Both the position numbers and the translations under genes were made by a program. Below are positions 51,908 to 60,827 of a stretch of 64,000 bases of DNA, one piece after another (the first letter of the stretch is position 1; every line of letters starts with the position of its first letter). Source of the stretch: Paenibacillus sabinae T27 (GTDB lineage: Bacteria; Bacillota; Bacilli; Paenibacillales; Paenibacillaceae); NCBI RefSeq assembly GCF_000612505.1, contig NZ_CP004078.1, forward strand, positions 5,107,001 through 5,171,000. Reading direction: 5' to 3'. Below the pieces are notes generated by a model. That model did no database searches. It was not told where the DNA came from and saw only the letters and a program-made list of their open reading frames with translations.

Positions 51908-52324
51908 CTATTCTCTCTCCCCGCAGATCATCAATTTATTGCCGTCCGGGTCTTTCACGACGAACCAATGGTTGTTCTCGATTTCGGTCACAAACTCCGC
52001 GCCAAGCTCTTTTAAATAGTCAAAGGAACCTTGCAGATTGCCCGTCATCAGCATAAAGGCAGGGGTCTCGATGGACGGAGGTCCGCCCGGTTTGTCCCCT
52101 CCCCACATTGGCATCATATCCAGCAGGATACCCGTTCCTTCCATCGGCAGCGGGCATAAGTGGCCAAAGAGAATTTCACAGTCTGCTTCATTTAGACCAA
52201 GTACCTTGCAGTACCAGCTCCGGGCCCTCTCGATATCCTTAACCGGCACAAACACACTTCCGATCTTGCTCTTGATTGGGCTGCTGGGCTTCGAAGCTTC
52301 CTGACCTTGCGGTTGTTCGTTCAT
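51908..52324 (-). CDS. VOC family protein (glyoxalase-like)
   Basis: The 138-residue protein has a vicinal-oxygen-chelate domain: IGSVFVPVKDIERARSWYCKVLG and HWFVVKDPDGNKLMIC with the metal-site Glu/His pattern partly in place. Function unknown. GGAGGGG before the ATG at 52322-52324 sets the start. It lies 52 bases after a second VOC gene on the same strand, likely co-transcribed. Confidence 0.88.
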   Translation of the reverse strand: MNEQPQGQEASKPSSPIKSKIGSVFVPVKDIERARSWYCKVLGLNEADCEILFGHLCPLPMEGTGILLDMMPMWGGDKPGGPPSIETPAFMLMTGNLQGSFDYLKELGAEFVTEIENNHWFVVKDPDGNKLMICGERE

Positions 52325-52376
52325 TGTTTCCCCTCCATTAATTTTTGTTGAAACGCTTTCAAATACATAAATCAGT

Positions 52377-52766
52377 TTATTTGGCTCCTGAACCAAAACC
52401 AATCACATAGCCGTCAGGGTCTTTAACCGAGAATTCCTTCCACAATCCCCAATCAAATTCGCTGACCTTCGGTTCCTCCACAATCATTGCACCATTCGCC
52501 CTGAATTCCTCATATAAGACATCTAAAGCAGCAATGGACTCGGTGTATGCGTAAGTATTCCAGGTGCCTGTATTAGGCCGAACATCGTTAGGGTCGTCTG
52601 CCTGAATCAATTTAAAGCCTAAACCGAAATCATCTCTAACGGCCCACCATTCCGTAGTTTCACAGCCTAATGCATTTTGATAATAGGACTTGGATCGCTC
52701 CAGATCAGACACCAATAGAACGGTAAGGCTGCTTTCGATTTTCCCTTTGGCTTGCTGGTTCAGCAT
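52377..52766 (-). CDS. VOC family protein (glyoxalase-like)
   Basis: The 129-residue protein has the VOC pattern SSLTVLLVSDLERSKSYYQNALG and the ending FSVKDPDGYVIGFG. Several metal ligands of true glyoxalases are not obvious, so the activity is open. It is the upstream member of a VOC gene pair. Confidence 0.88.
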   Translation of the reverse strand: MLNQQAKGKIESSLTVLLVSDLERSKSYYQNALGCETTEWWAVRDDFGLGFKLIQADDPNDVRPNTGTWNTYAYTESIAALDVLYEEFRANGAMIVEEPKVSEFDWGLWKEFSVKDPDGYVIGFGSGAK

Positions 52767-52855
52767 CTATACACCACCATTTCGCAAGGTATTTTTCACC
52801 ATCATACCAAACGAATGTTCCCTTTTCAATTAAAATTTTGAGAATCTTCTTATAT

Positions 52856-53563
52856 TCACTCTTTATCAATCGGTTTCGTGATGCCATCCTTGTAGTAATC
52901 AAAGACGAGCTGGTGCTGGGTTCCCCGAACCCCATAGAACACGTCGGAGATCTGCTTTCCCCTGCGTTTCAATTCCGAGTCCAGCCATTCTCGGGTCAGC
53001 CCGTTATTCTTCAGATTTTCTTCGATAAGTATTCCGTCCATGATCAATTCCACCGGAAAAGCCTGCTTGTGCGAACGAAGCTTCATATCCTTCTTGGTCA
53101 CATATCGATGCTCGTCCTTCTTTAATACCGACACTGTTCCGTTATCTTCGAGAACCGCATATTCCACTTCCTCAACGTTAAAAATCCCTTTTCCCCTCAA
53201 GGCTTGATCCAAAGAATCCATAGAGTATCTTAATTTTCTCATGTTATCTTCCAGGATCTTCCCGCCTTCAATCAGTATAGAGGGTGAACCCGATATTAAC
53301 CTTCTCATTTTGCGGCTCTTCAGGGCGATGATCGATAATACAATGGATGTAACGGTAATGACAATAAGCGACAGCAGCAGATGGGTCCATTTCTGGGTTT
53401 CATTGAACGCCAGGTTGGCCGCGATGGTCCCAATGGTAATACCGGTCACAAAATCATGCAGCGTCATGTTCGAAATCGTCTGTTTCCCGAGCAATTGGGC
53501 TACAAATAATAGCAGCAGAATCGCGCTAAAGGTCCGAATAATAATCCCTATATACGCTTCCAT
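52856..53563 (-). CDS. DUF421 (YetF-type) membrane protein
   Basis: The 235-residue protein has three membrane helices at the N terminus, with LGKQTISNMTLHDFVTGITIGTIAAN as the DUF421 hallmark, and a C-terminal soluble domain (SMDSLDQALRGKGI, ELIMDGILIEENLKNNGL). YetF-type proteins of B. subtilis have been linked to flippase-like lipid movement; no role can be deduced here. A single gene with GGAGG before the ATG. Confidence 0.9.
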   Translation of the reverse strand: MEAYIGIIIRTFSAILLLLFVAQLLGKQTISNMTLHDFVTGITIGTIAANLAFNETQKWTHLLLSLIVITVTSIVLSIIALKSRKMRRLISGSPSILIEGGKILEDNMRKLRYSMDSLDQALRGKGIFNVEEVEYAVLEDNGTVSVLKKDEHRYVTKKDMKLRSHKQAFPVELIMDGILIEENLKNNGLTREWLDSELKRRGKQISDVFYGVRGTQHQLVFDYYKDGITKPIDKE

Positions 53564-53831
53564 CTGTATGCTCCCTCCTTAAAGTCCCATTATCCCCATA
53601 TCGAATGGAAAGAAAACCTGGTAGATATGCCCCTGTGACAGAAGAAACATCAATTTCTTGCTGATGGCAGTCCAGTAATGATAGAACGAGTTGGCGATGA
53701 CATGGTCCTTACCTTTACACGGCAGCTTGATCATCTATTTGTACCTGTTGTCCTCATACAGAGTATGCGCTAGGGTTAACCTAGTTCAGCTCCAGCAGTC
53801 ATCTGCTGGAGCATTCTGCATTTAGGGTGAT
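53564..53831. other. intergenic region with two palindromes
   Basis: No gene. CTAGGGTTAACCTAG lies at 53770-53784 and the stem GCTCCAGCAG/CTGCTGGAGC at 53789-53812. The stem lacks a T-tract on the minus strand, so it may stabilise the 3' end of the operon upstream more than terminate it. Confidence 0.5.
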
Positions 53832-54929
53832 TTACCGTTTAACTTCCATTTCTTCATGCTTGAAAATTTTACAGCTGTCGCTTGGGAGATGTATATACAG
53901 CCTTTGTCCAATGGCAATATCGGATTGTTTATTCACATATAACCGGATGGTTTCCCCTTCTGAAGCGCCAACCATGCACTCTTTTCTTTCTCCTGAAAAT
54001 ACAATGTTCCGTACTTCCCCTTGAAGGGTATTTTCTTCGGCGGAACCTTCATTGCCGATTTGGATATCCTCAGGCCGAATAAAAATGATTACTTTATCGC
54101 CTTTTTGTATTTCATCCTGTTTTACTACTCCTCTTAATTGAAAACCATCCATTTGAATGGACGCGTGTCCGTTATCTTTGTCCACACATTGTCCGACCAT
54201 TTTATTAGATACACCAACAAAGTCTGCTACAAAAGGTGTTTGCGGTTCATTATATATTTCAAGAGGCGTCCCTAATTGCTGAATGACTCCATTCTTCATC
54301 ACGGCAATCCGATCCGACAATGTAAGCGCCTCTTCCTGATCGTGAGTGACATAAATCGAAGTGAATTTTAATTTATCTTTTAAATTCATGATTTCAAATC
54401 GTAATTCTTCTCTCAGCTTGGCGTCCAGATTCGAAAGCGGCTCGTCAAATAACACGACCTTAGGCTGATAGATCAATGCCCTTGCTAATCCCACCCTCTG
54501 CTGCTGTCCCCCGGATAATTCTCGCGGATATCTTTCAGCCAGATGATCCAATTGGACCAGACGAAGCATTTCCATCACTTTGACTCTGCGTTCCTTTTTA
54601 TTTTCTTTGCGAATTTTCAGCGGAAATTCCACGATCTCAAAAACCGTCATATGCGGAAAAAGGGCGAAGTTTTGAAAAACCAAACCGATTTCTCGTTTAT
54701 GTGACGGAACATGCGTCAAATCCTTGCCTCTGATATGGATTTCTCCGCTTTCCGGCGTCAGACTGCCTGTAATCATGTTCAGCGTAGTTGATTTCCCGCA
54801 GCCGCTCGACCCAAGAAGCGTCAGCATTTCTCCCTCATAAATATCCAAATTCAGTTGGTTCACTACCGTAACATGTCCGAACTTTTTTGTAATATTTTTT
54901 AGCGAAATCATGACTTTCTTATCTATCAT
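53832..54929 (-). CDS. ABC importer ATP-binding protein (PotA type)
   Basis: The 365-residue ATPase has Walker A GSSGCGKST, signature LSGGQQQRVGLARA, Walker B VVLFDEPLSNLD and a C-terminal TOBE domain. It belongs to the MOI/POPT importer group with the two permeases and binding protein upstream. Its ATG overlaps the permease stop by four bases. It is the last gene of the GlpP-headed operon. Confidence 0.93.
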   Translation of the reverse strand: MIDKKVMISLKNITKKFGHVTVVNQLNLDIYEGEMLTLLGSSGCGKSTTLNMITGSLTPESGEIHIRGKDLTHVPSHKREIGLVFQNFALFPHMTVFEIVEFPLKIRKENKKERRVKVMEMLRLVQLDHLAERYPRELSGGQQQRVGLARALIYQPKVVLFDEPLSNLDAKLREELRFEIMNLKDKLKFTSIYVTHDQEEALTLSDRIAVMKNGVIQQLGTPLEIYNEPQTPFVADFVGVSNKMVGQCVDKDNGHASIQMDGFQLRGVVKQDEIQKGDKVIIFIRPEDIQIGNEGSAEENTLQGEVRNIVFSGERKECMVGASEGETIRLYVNKQSDIAIGQRLYIHLPSDSCKIFKHEEMEVKR

Positions 54930-55762
54930 AAACCTTTCACTCCTCCGCTTAAATTTTCCGGCTTGATTTGTTTCACGATTACACCAAGGATGAGGATGGA
55001 AGGGATAAGCAGAATAACGGAAATCGCGCTGGCTACTTCTTTATAGCCGTCTCCAATGGATAGATACGTCTGTATCGGCAAAGTGACCGTCTGCGGGCCG
55101 TAAGTCATCATGCTTAAAGTAAACTCGTTAAAGGAAGTTACAAATACGAAAATTACCGCCGCCAAGATCCCGGGCATGGACATAGGGATAACCAAATATA
55201 GAAATCTCTGAAACCAATTGGCCCCGCAAACGCCGCCCGCGTCGATAACCCTTTGCTCCAAAGCCTCAAACGTAGCGGACATAATTAATACGACATAAGG
55301 AATGGTAATGGTGGAATGCGCAAGCGCCACACCGAAATGAGTGTTAATCAGATCTAATGTATAAAATATTTTGGCCGTTCCGAGCGCGTAAGTTAATTCC
55401 GGTATCATTCTAGGGAGCAGGATCAGGGCGATCAGCAGCTCCTTGGCCCGCAGTTTTCTTTTTCCTATAGCCCATGCAGTAGGAACTCCGATCAGCAAAC
55501 TGATGACTATCGTTAATGCGGCAATCATAAAACTATTCATCGTAACCTGCATCAGATTCGTCATCTGAAATGCCCACTGAAACCATCGTATGCCCCATGA
55601 CTCAGGCAGCCATCTGGCGCCGAACCAGCCTTCTCCGAAAGCGGACACGATGATGACGGCAAACGGCGATAAAATAAACAAGGCAAATCCCAAAAGGAAC
55701 GCGTACATCACGACTTTCTTTCCCGTCCGGACGGCCCGAATGCTATGAATGATCGGATTCAT
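54926..55762 (-). CDS. ABC importer permease (PotC type)
   Basis: The 278-residue protein has six membrane helices and the EAA loop ALEQRVIDAGGVCGANWFQRF, where the usual E-A-A is partly changed to DAG. It pairs with the other permease, one base upstream. AAGGAG precedes the ATG. Confidence 0.92.
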   Translation of the reverse strand: MNPIIHSIRAVRTGKKVVMYAFLLGFALFILSPFAVIIVSAFGEGWFGARWLPESWGIRWFQWAFQMTNLMQVTMNSFMIAALTIVISLLIGVPTAWAIGKRKLRAKELLIALILLPRMIPELTYALGTAKIFYTLDLINTHFGVALAHSTITIPYVVLIMSATFEALEQRVIDAGGVCGANWFQRFLYLVIPMSMPGILAAVIFVFVTSFNEFTLSMMTYGPQTVTLPIQTYLSIGDGYKEVASAISVILLIPSILILGVIVKQIKPENLSGGVKGL

Positions 55763-56638
55763 TTATGCCGCGCTCCTTTTCTTCGTCAATTTAAAGTAAA
55801 TCAAGATAAAAATAATCTCGAGAATTCCCATAATAATGGCTAAAGCGCTGGCTTTGGGCCAGTTATTAAACACACCTGCTTCCGTATAAATCGCAACGGT
55901 CAGAGGCCTGTAATTTCCACCGGCAATCAGCGGAACATTAAAGGCACCGAAAGCAAGCAGAAAGGTCATCACCGAACCGGAACGGATACCGCTCATGCTT
56001 AAAGGCAAAGTAATATATCTGAACACTTCAAAAGGTTTAGCCCCGGTAATCGTAGCCGCTTGCTCTACGTTCCGGTCGATTCCTTCTATCGATGATAATG
56101 TCATCAAGATCGTGTGAGGGGAATACAGCCATGCATAAAATAGGATCAAACCGTAAAGCGTATAATTGATTTTCAGCGGTTCATCGATAAACGGCAGCAC
56201 TTGCATAAGAAACAAATTGACCCAACCGTTCTTGTCCCAGACGATCAGCAGGCCGAGGGCACTGATTAACGCTAGTACCGTTAACGGCAGTAAAATCAAT
56301 AAACGGATGAATGTATGGCCCTTTACCCGTTTCCTTAAGATTAATGCGAGCGGCAAGGCGATAAGGACGGAAAGGATCGTTGTGGAAATAGCTAAAACAA
56401 AGGTAATACCGATAACGTTCCAGTATTTTGCCGAAGTTAGTAAATCGATATAGTTCTGAAGGGAATAACCGGTATGATTGCTTATCGTTAAGCTGTTCAT
56501 GAAAGTTATGCAGAGCGGATAAATAAAGAGGCCGATGAAAAAGACTAGCCCGGGAAATAAAAGCAATAAGGTGAGCAAATTGTCTTTTTTAAATTGCATT
56601 GATATGGAAATGAGGAATCCTGATGAGGGATTCCTCAT
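55763..56638 (-). CDS. ABC importer permease (PotB type)
   Basis: The 291-residue protein has six membrane helices and the EAA loop NVEQAATITGAKPFEVFRYI. I start at the ATG at 56636-56638 ten bases after GGAGG; a later ATG at 56599 has no ribosome binding site. The start codon sits in a perfect 13-base inverted repeat (56608-56640). It lies 21 bases after the binding-protein stop. Confidence 0.88.
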   Translation of the reverse strand: MRNPSSGFLISISMQFKKDNLLTLLLLFPGLVFFIGLFIYPLCITFMNSLTISNHTGYSLQNYIDLLTSAKYWNVIGITFVLAISTTILSVLIALPLALILRKRVKGHTFIRLLILLPLTVLALISALGLLIVWDKNGWVNLFLMQVLPFIDEPLKINYTLYGLILFYAWLYSPHTILMTLSSIEGIDRNVEQAATITGAKPFEVFRYITLPLSMSGIRSGSVMTFLLAFGAFNVPLIAGGNYRPLTVAIYTEAGVFNNWPKASALAIIMGILEIIFILIYFKLTKKRSAA

Positions 56639-56640
56639 TT
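56608..56640. promoter_or_regulatory. hairpin at the binding protein-permease junction
   Basis: Perfect 13-base arms AAATGAGGAATCC and GGATTCCTCATTT around TGATGAG. It covers the permease start codon and lacks a T-tract. It could protect the binding-protein mRNA or lower permease translation. Confidence 0.6.
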
Positions 56641-56659
56641 CTTTCACCTCCAGATGGGA

Positions 56660-57823
56660 TTACTTAACCAAATCCATGCCTTTTTCTTTTAAGAACGTAT
56701 AAGCTTCATTATTATTCAATGGAATTCTGGATTTCTTAACCACGTCCCATGACGGTACGTTGTTCCATACCGATTGAGGAACATTGTCGTATTTATTGAT
56801 TCCCATATAGATCCACAGGGTTTCCATCATTTTCACCTGCGTCTCTTCCGACATCATCCAGTTTACAAACTTAGCCGCCAGCTCTTTCTGACTGTCAGGC
56901 GCGTTAGAAGGAATCGCCAGATAAGCTGCACCGCCATAATGGCCGCTTGGGAAGAAGGTGGATTTTACGGATTTAGGAAGCAAGCCTTGATCTCTGGACC
57001 AGAGTGTATAGTCAATTGCATATTCAGTAATCCAAACATCTTCCGAGGCAAATTGTTGGAACAATACCGGCGGTTCAGAAGCTAAAGGCTTAAAGAATGC
57101 TTTCGAGAATTCGCCGAATTTATTGATGCCGTTCTTCCACTCGGCTGTATTTTGCAAAGTTGCAAACGGCTTGGAGAAGTCTACTCCGTAACCGAGAAGA
57201 ATATCGCGCTGCATGATTCTTCCTCCGCCGGACTTGGCGTCCGAACGGATCATACCGATGTGGCCGGCCCATTCGCCCCGTCTTTCATAAAATTCATCCC
57301 AAGATTTCGGAGGATTCTTGATTTTGTCGGAGTTGTACAAGATTCCAAATTGATCGTGCCAGAAAGGAACCGCTTTACCGTTCGTTGCAATTCCTAAAGC
57401 ATCCTTTAATTCGCTAGGCTCAACCAGCGAAATATTGGGGATTTCCGGGTTGTTTTCAAGCGTTTCAAACGGGATTCCCGCTTCAATCATATTGCCGATG
57501 CCATCCGGCTTTAACAACAGCACGTCGATATCGCCTTCACCTTGTTTCTGAGCGGATAATCTTTGCTGGATTTCAGCTCCGGACCCTGTGACATAGTTAA
57601 TTTTGATGCCCAATTCGCTTGATGCTTTTGGAATGATTTCGCTAAAAAACTTTTGCGTGTTTGCGCCGCCTGCGGTGTCGATAAAAGTAATGGATTGATT
57701 TTGAGGCTCAGGAGACGGTTTGCTTGCATTGTCTTTAGCACTTTCGGCAGGACTGCTTGAACAACCGGCAATCAAAGATACACTTAATGTCATAATTGCG
57801 CACAGCTTCAACATGGATTTCAT
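56660..57823 (-). CDS. ABC importer solute-binding lipoprotein (PotD/AfuA-like fold)
   Basis: The 387-residue protein has a lipoprotein signal (lipobox LIAGC, Cys21), a Ser/Pro-rich linker, and a type-2 periplasmic-binding fold (ITFIDTAGGANTQKFFSEII, PFWHDQFGILYNSDKIKNPP). The operon links it to phosphodiester or glycerol-phosphate use, so I infer a phosphorylated substrate; polyamines are an alternative from family alone. It lies 14 bases after the HAD phosphatase gene. Confidence 0.88.
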   Translation of the reverse strand: MKSMLKLCAIMTLSVSLIAGCSSSPAESAKDNASKPSPEPQNQSITFIDTAGGANTQKFFSEIIPKASSELGIKINYVTGSGAEIQQRLSAQKQGEGDIDVLLLKPDGIGNMIEAGIPFETLENNPEIPNISLVEPSELKDALGIATNGKAVPFWHDQFGILYNSDKIKNPPKSWDEFYERRGEWAGHIGMIRSDAKSGGGRIMQRDILLGYGVDFSKPFATLQNTAEWKNGINKFGEFSKAFFKPLASEPPVLFQQFASEDVWITEYAIDYTLWSRDQGLLPKSVKSTFFPSGHYGGAAYLAIPSNAPDSQKELAAKFVNWMMSEETQVKMMETLWIYMGINKYDNVPQSVWNNVPSWDVVKKSRIPLNNNEAYTFLKEKGMDLVK

Positions 57824-57837
57824 AGTTATCTTCTCCT

Positions 57838-58644
57838 TTATGTTGTATATATATTTAACAGCTGTTCCATATTTTTAACGATATAGTCAGGAATAATTCC
57901 AAGCATATTGTCCCGCAAATAAGGATTATGTTCATTAACCCAGACCGTTCGCAGCCCCGCTTGCACTCCTCCAGCCATATCCGTCATAAAATTATCTCCA
58001 ACCATGATGCAATGATCGGGGTCCAGTCCATACCGGTTAAGCACACATTCGAACAAGTAAGGCGAGGGCTTCCCGATGTGCTCGATCTTCAGGCCGGCTA
58101 CCGTTTCAATCGCAGCGGTTAAAGAACCCGTTTCCGGCACAATCACCCCTCCGGTTCCTACATGATGCGAATCGCAATTCGCCCCGACGACTTTCGCTCC
58201 GCGATGAACATCATTGACGATCATTTGCAGCTTGTCATAATCAAACGTCACATCTCTTCCAACAAGAATGACATCGGCCCGCATTGGATCTTCGATTGGA
58301 ATAAGTTCATGTCCAGCGCCGAGAACCGAGCTTTGCAATGCTTCGCTGCCCGCCACCTTAACCTTGACACAGCCACCGAATTTCCCCTTCAAGTAATGAC
58401 CTGCGTTGTCCGTTACCGTAACAATGTCATCAGGCTCGGCTTGTATGCCGATACGGCTCATTTTGGAAGCAATCTCTTTTGCCGTCTGAGTTGAATTATT
58501 GGTTACGAAGAAACAACGTTTCCCTTCATGTTTGAGGAGTTCCAAGAGTTCTTTTGCCCCGGCAGCCGGCGTATCGCCATAATAGATGCATCCGTCCAAA
58601 TCAAAAAGAAATGCTTTCATGCTGTTCATTGCTGTATTGCCCAT
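57838..58644 (-). CDS. HAD-IIA phosphatase (NagD-like)
   Basis: The 268-residue protein has the HAD motifs DLDG with Asp15 and Asp17, FVTNNST, the C2A cap, and VGDNFMTD. HAD-IIA members hydrolyse small phosphates such as phosphoglycolate, glycerol phosphate or nucleoside monophosphates. Its start overlaps the phosphodiesterase end by 44 bases, so the two are tightly coupled. In this operon glycerol-3-phosphate or a related sugar alcohol phosphate is a reasonable substrate, as inference. Confidence 0.9.
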   Translation of the reverse strand: MGNTAMNSMKAFLFDLDGCIYYGDTPAAGAKELLELLKHEGKRCFFVTNNSTQTAKEIASKMSRIGIQAEPDDIVTVTDNAGHYLKGKFGGCVKVKVAGSEALQSSVLGAGHELIPIEDPMRADVILVGRDVTFDYDKLQMIVNDVHRGAKVVGANCDSHHVGTGGVIVPETGSLTAAIETVAGLKIEHIGKPSPYLFECVLNRYGLDPDHCIMVGDNFMTDMAGGVQAGLRTVWVNEHNPYLRDNMLGIIPDYIVKNMEQLLNIYTT

Positions 58645-59986
58645 TTCTTGCTCCTTTGCGAGTAGTATTCAAATCAATGGCCTGTCCGTCTATTCCGGGA
58701 ATCTCACCTCCCATCATATTTAAAAGAGTCGGAGCAATATCGACAATGTGAATTTCGGGTATTTGAATGCCTGAAGGAATCGATTTGCCTGCGGCAACAA
58801 AGATGCATTTCAATTCCTCATGATCAGGCAAATAGCCGTGCATGCCTTGAAACTTCGTTCCTTCCATGTACACAAGATCTCCCTCGTGTTCAAAATGAAT
58901 GAAACAATCCATCTCCGCTTCAAAAACAAAATCCGGACGCTGATCCTCCATTTCTCCTTCAACAGGCAAACCCAAGCTTTCATAATCCTGCGGTTCAAAA
59001 AGTCTGCCTACCCCTTTCATTTCCTGCAGGCTTTGTTTCACTTCCCGCATCAGTGCAGCTTTCATTGCAGGATCTTCCTCAAAAATATACACGTATCCGG
59101 AACCGCCATTGGATACCGCTGCCACCTTGCTTTGCTCCGGCTGATCCGGATCGAACCAGCCTTTTTGTTTGAAGCATACATTCGGAAAAACGGTTTTCGT
59201 CGTATCGACGAATCCATGATCGGATACGATACATAGAGCGGTGTCTTCCCAGATTCCTTCTTCTTTCAGAGTCGAAACGAGTTCACCGATCCGCTCGTCA
59301 ATATACTCCAAGGACCAGTACACTTCTTGCGACCGGGTGCCATAATCATGCTGGTAGCTGTCCGGGAGCAAATAATGAAGCAGCATGAGATTAGGCTTAT
59401 GCCTCTGTATCAAATGCTTGGCAACTTCCGTCGTCAACCAATCCTGCATCTGTCCCCGTGCATGATCCTTGCTCCAGGAACCGTATCGTTCAACCGGCAA
59501 CCCGGCTTCTTTAAGCTCTTTCCACAAACCTGGTGTAGCATAGGCTTCGAATAAATCCTGGTCATAAAATTCAGGAATATTATAATCAATCGATTGGGCT
59601 TCTCTGGTAACGGGCCAGCATACGGAAGCCGTTGTCCATCCCAGTCGTTTGGCCGTATCATAAATGGTCTCTCTTTGAAGAATATCTTCCTTGCCCCAAG
59701 TACTGTCGCTAAAATATTCGCCGACGCTTTTGGTTGAGCGATTCATCACCCAGTTTCCCAGAATCCCGTGCTTGCGGGGATATGTGCCGGTAACGATGCT
59801 GGAATGAATAGCCCAGGTCGCCGTTGGAAATACGCTTTTCATCGCATCCGCCATTACCCCCTGCTTGATTAAAGATCTTAGATGCGGCATTCTAACCTGC
59901 TGTTCCTGAAGATAGAAGTTCGCCATACCGTCGATGCTGAGCAATATGATATAAGAAGGCTGTGGATTGGCTGCTTCAGCGCTCAT
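58601..59986 (-). CDS. type I phosphodiesterase/nucleotide pyrophosphatase (alkaline phosphatase superfamily)
   Basis: The 461-residue enzyme has the AP-superfamily metal site SIDGMANF, the nucleophile segment PTATWAIHSSIVTG (Thr), ADG-type DHGFVDTTK and GMHGYLPDHEEL. It belongs to the NPP branch that cleaves phosphodiesters. The ATG at 59984-59986 behind GGGGGAAG gives a protein without a signal peptide, so it works inside the cell; the hydrophobic extension upstream is in the terminator region. It is the first gene past the leader terminator after glpP. Confidence 0.88.
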   Translation of the reverse strand: MSAEAANPQPSYIILLSIDGMANFYLQEQQVRMPHLRSLIKQGVMADAMKSVFPTATWAIHSSIVTGTYPRKHGILGNWVMNRSTKSVGEYFSDSTWGKEDILQRETIYDTAKRLGWTTASVCWPVTREAQSIDYNIPEFYDQDLFEAYATPGLWKELKEAGLPVERYGSWSKDHARGQMQDWLTTEVAKHLIQRHKPNLMLLHYLLPDSYQHDYGTRSQEVYWSLEYIDERIGELVSTLKEEGIWEDTALCIVSDHGFVDTTKTVFPNVCFKQKGWFDPDQPEQSKVAAVSNGGSGYVYIFEEDPAMKAALMREVKQSLQEMKGVGRLFEPQDYESLGLPVEGEMEDQRPDFVFEAEMDCFIHFEHEGDLVYMEGTKFQGMHGYLPDHEELKCIFVAAGKSIPSGIQIPEIHIVDIAPTLLNMMGGEIPGIDGQAIDLNTTRKGARNGQYSNEQHESISF

Positions 59987-60033
59987 TTTCTTCCCCCTTA
60001 GAGTTAGTTGTGCTTTAGTAAAATAAAGTGAAC

Positions 60034-60106
60034 AGAAAAAGAGAAAGCTCAACAATAAACAGACATAGCCATGCTAGCTTCTGTTTATTGTTCAGAGCTT
60101 TCTCTC
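60034..60106 (-). terminator. leader terminator between glpP and the phosphodiesterase
   Basis: On the minus strand AGAGAAAGCTC, then ACAATAAACAGA pair with TCTGTTTATTGT, then GCTTTCTCT, and run into TTTTTC. It stands 48 bases before the phosphodiesterase ATG. In B. subtilis GlpP with glycerol-3-phosphate prevents termination at similar leader stems; I infer the same switch here. Confidence 0.85.
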
Positions 60107-60132
60107 GACACGACTCTAAACAATTTGAGATA

Positions 60133-60714
60133 TTATATATCTTGAAACGTTAATGACCACAAGCTTTGTTCACTGACAGAAAGCGAAGTTGCGCCAGCCT
60201 CTAGACATTCGGCTGCCTCTTCTTTCGTATGAATGAGCCCGCTCGCGATGATGGGAATATGATCATAAACGTCCGTAAAAGCAGCGATCGTCTTACGAAC
60301 AACCCCAGGCATAAGTTCCACTCCATCAGGGCAAACATTCTCAACTGCCTTAAGTCCATTTTGCAGCGCTAGAGAATCAATTATGAACAAGTGAAGTATT
60401 CCGAATAAGTTGGCCTTTTTCGCTTCAGCGATCAGATGACTTTTCGGCGTGACAATTCCGTCCGCTCCAATGTAATCTGATATAAAGCTTACCGTTTCTT
60501 TGTCGGTATTGGATAAGCCCTTAATCAAATCGACATGGACAAAAGTGCCTTTACCGGCTGCCTTGACTAACTGAACGGCGTTAATAATCTCCTTAACTGT
60601 TCCACCCATGAAAAAGATATTGTCCACTTGACTTTCGATTGCTTGTTCAACATCTTGCACATTGCGTAAAGCGGCAATAATCGGCTTCTGACCAACTTTG
60701 TGGAGCAGATTCAT
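60133..60714 (-). CDS. glpP: glycerol-3-phosphate responsive antiterminator GlpP
   Basis: The 193-residue protein matches GlpP along its length: KPIIAALRNVQDVEQAIES, IFFMGGTV, FVHVDLIKGLSNTDKETVSFI, GADGIVTPKSHLIAEAKK, ELMPGVVRKTI, and IIASGLIHTKEEA. GlpP binds leader mRNA and lets polymerase pass a terminator when glycerol-3-phosphate is present. It is 147 bases upstream of the phosphodiesterase, with a strong terminator between them. Usually GlpP controls glpF, glpK, glpD or glpTQ, none of which are in this window. Confidence 0.95.
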   Translation of the reverse strand: MNLLHKVGQKPIIAALRNVQDVEQAIESQVDNIFFMGGTVKEIINAVQLVKAAGKGTFVHVDLIKGLSNTDKETVSFISDYIGADGIVTPKSHLIAEAKKANLFGILHLFIIDSLALQNGLKAVENVCPDGVELMPGVVRKTIAAFTDVYDHIPIIASGLIHTKEEAAECLEAGATSLSVSEQSLWSLTFQDI

Positions 60715-60827
60715 GATGACTACCTTTCTGTTTCATTGATTCTGTTAATAGAATAATGAATAACTATTATGATGATATCAATGATTTGTAAAATTAACAT
60801 AAAAATTAATATAAGGGAGGAAAAGCG

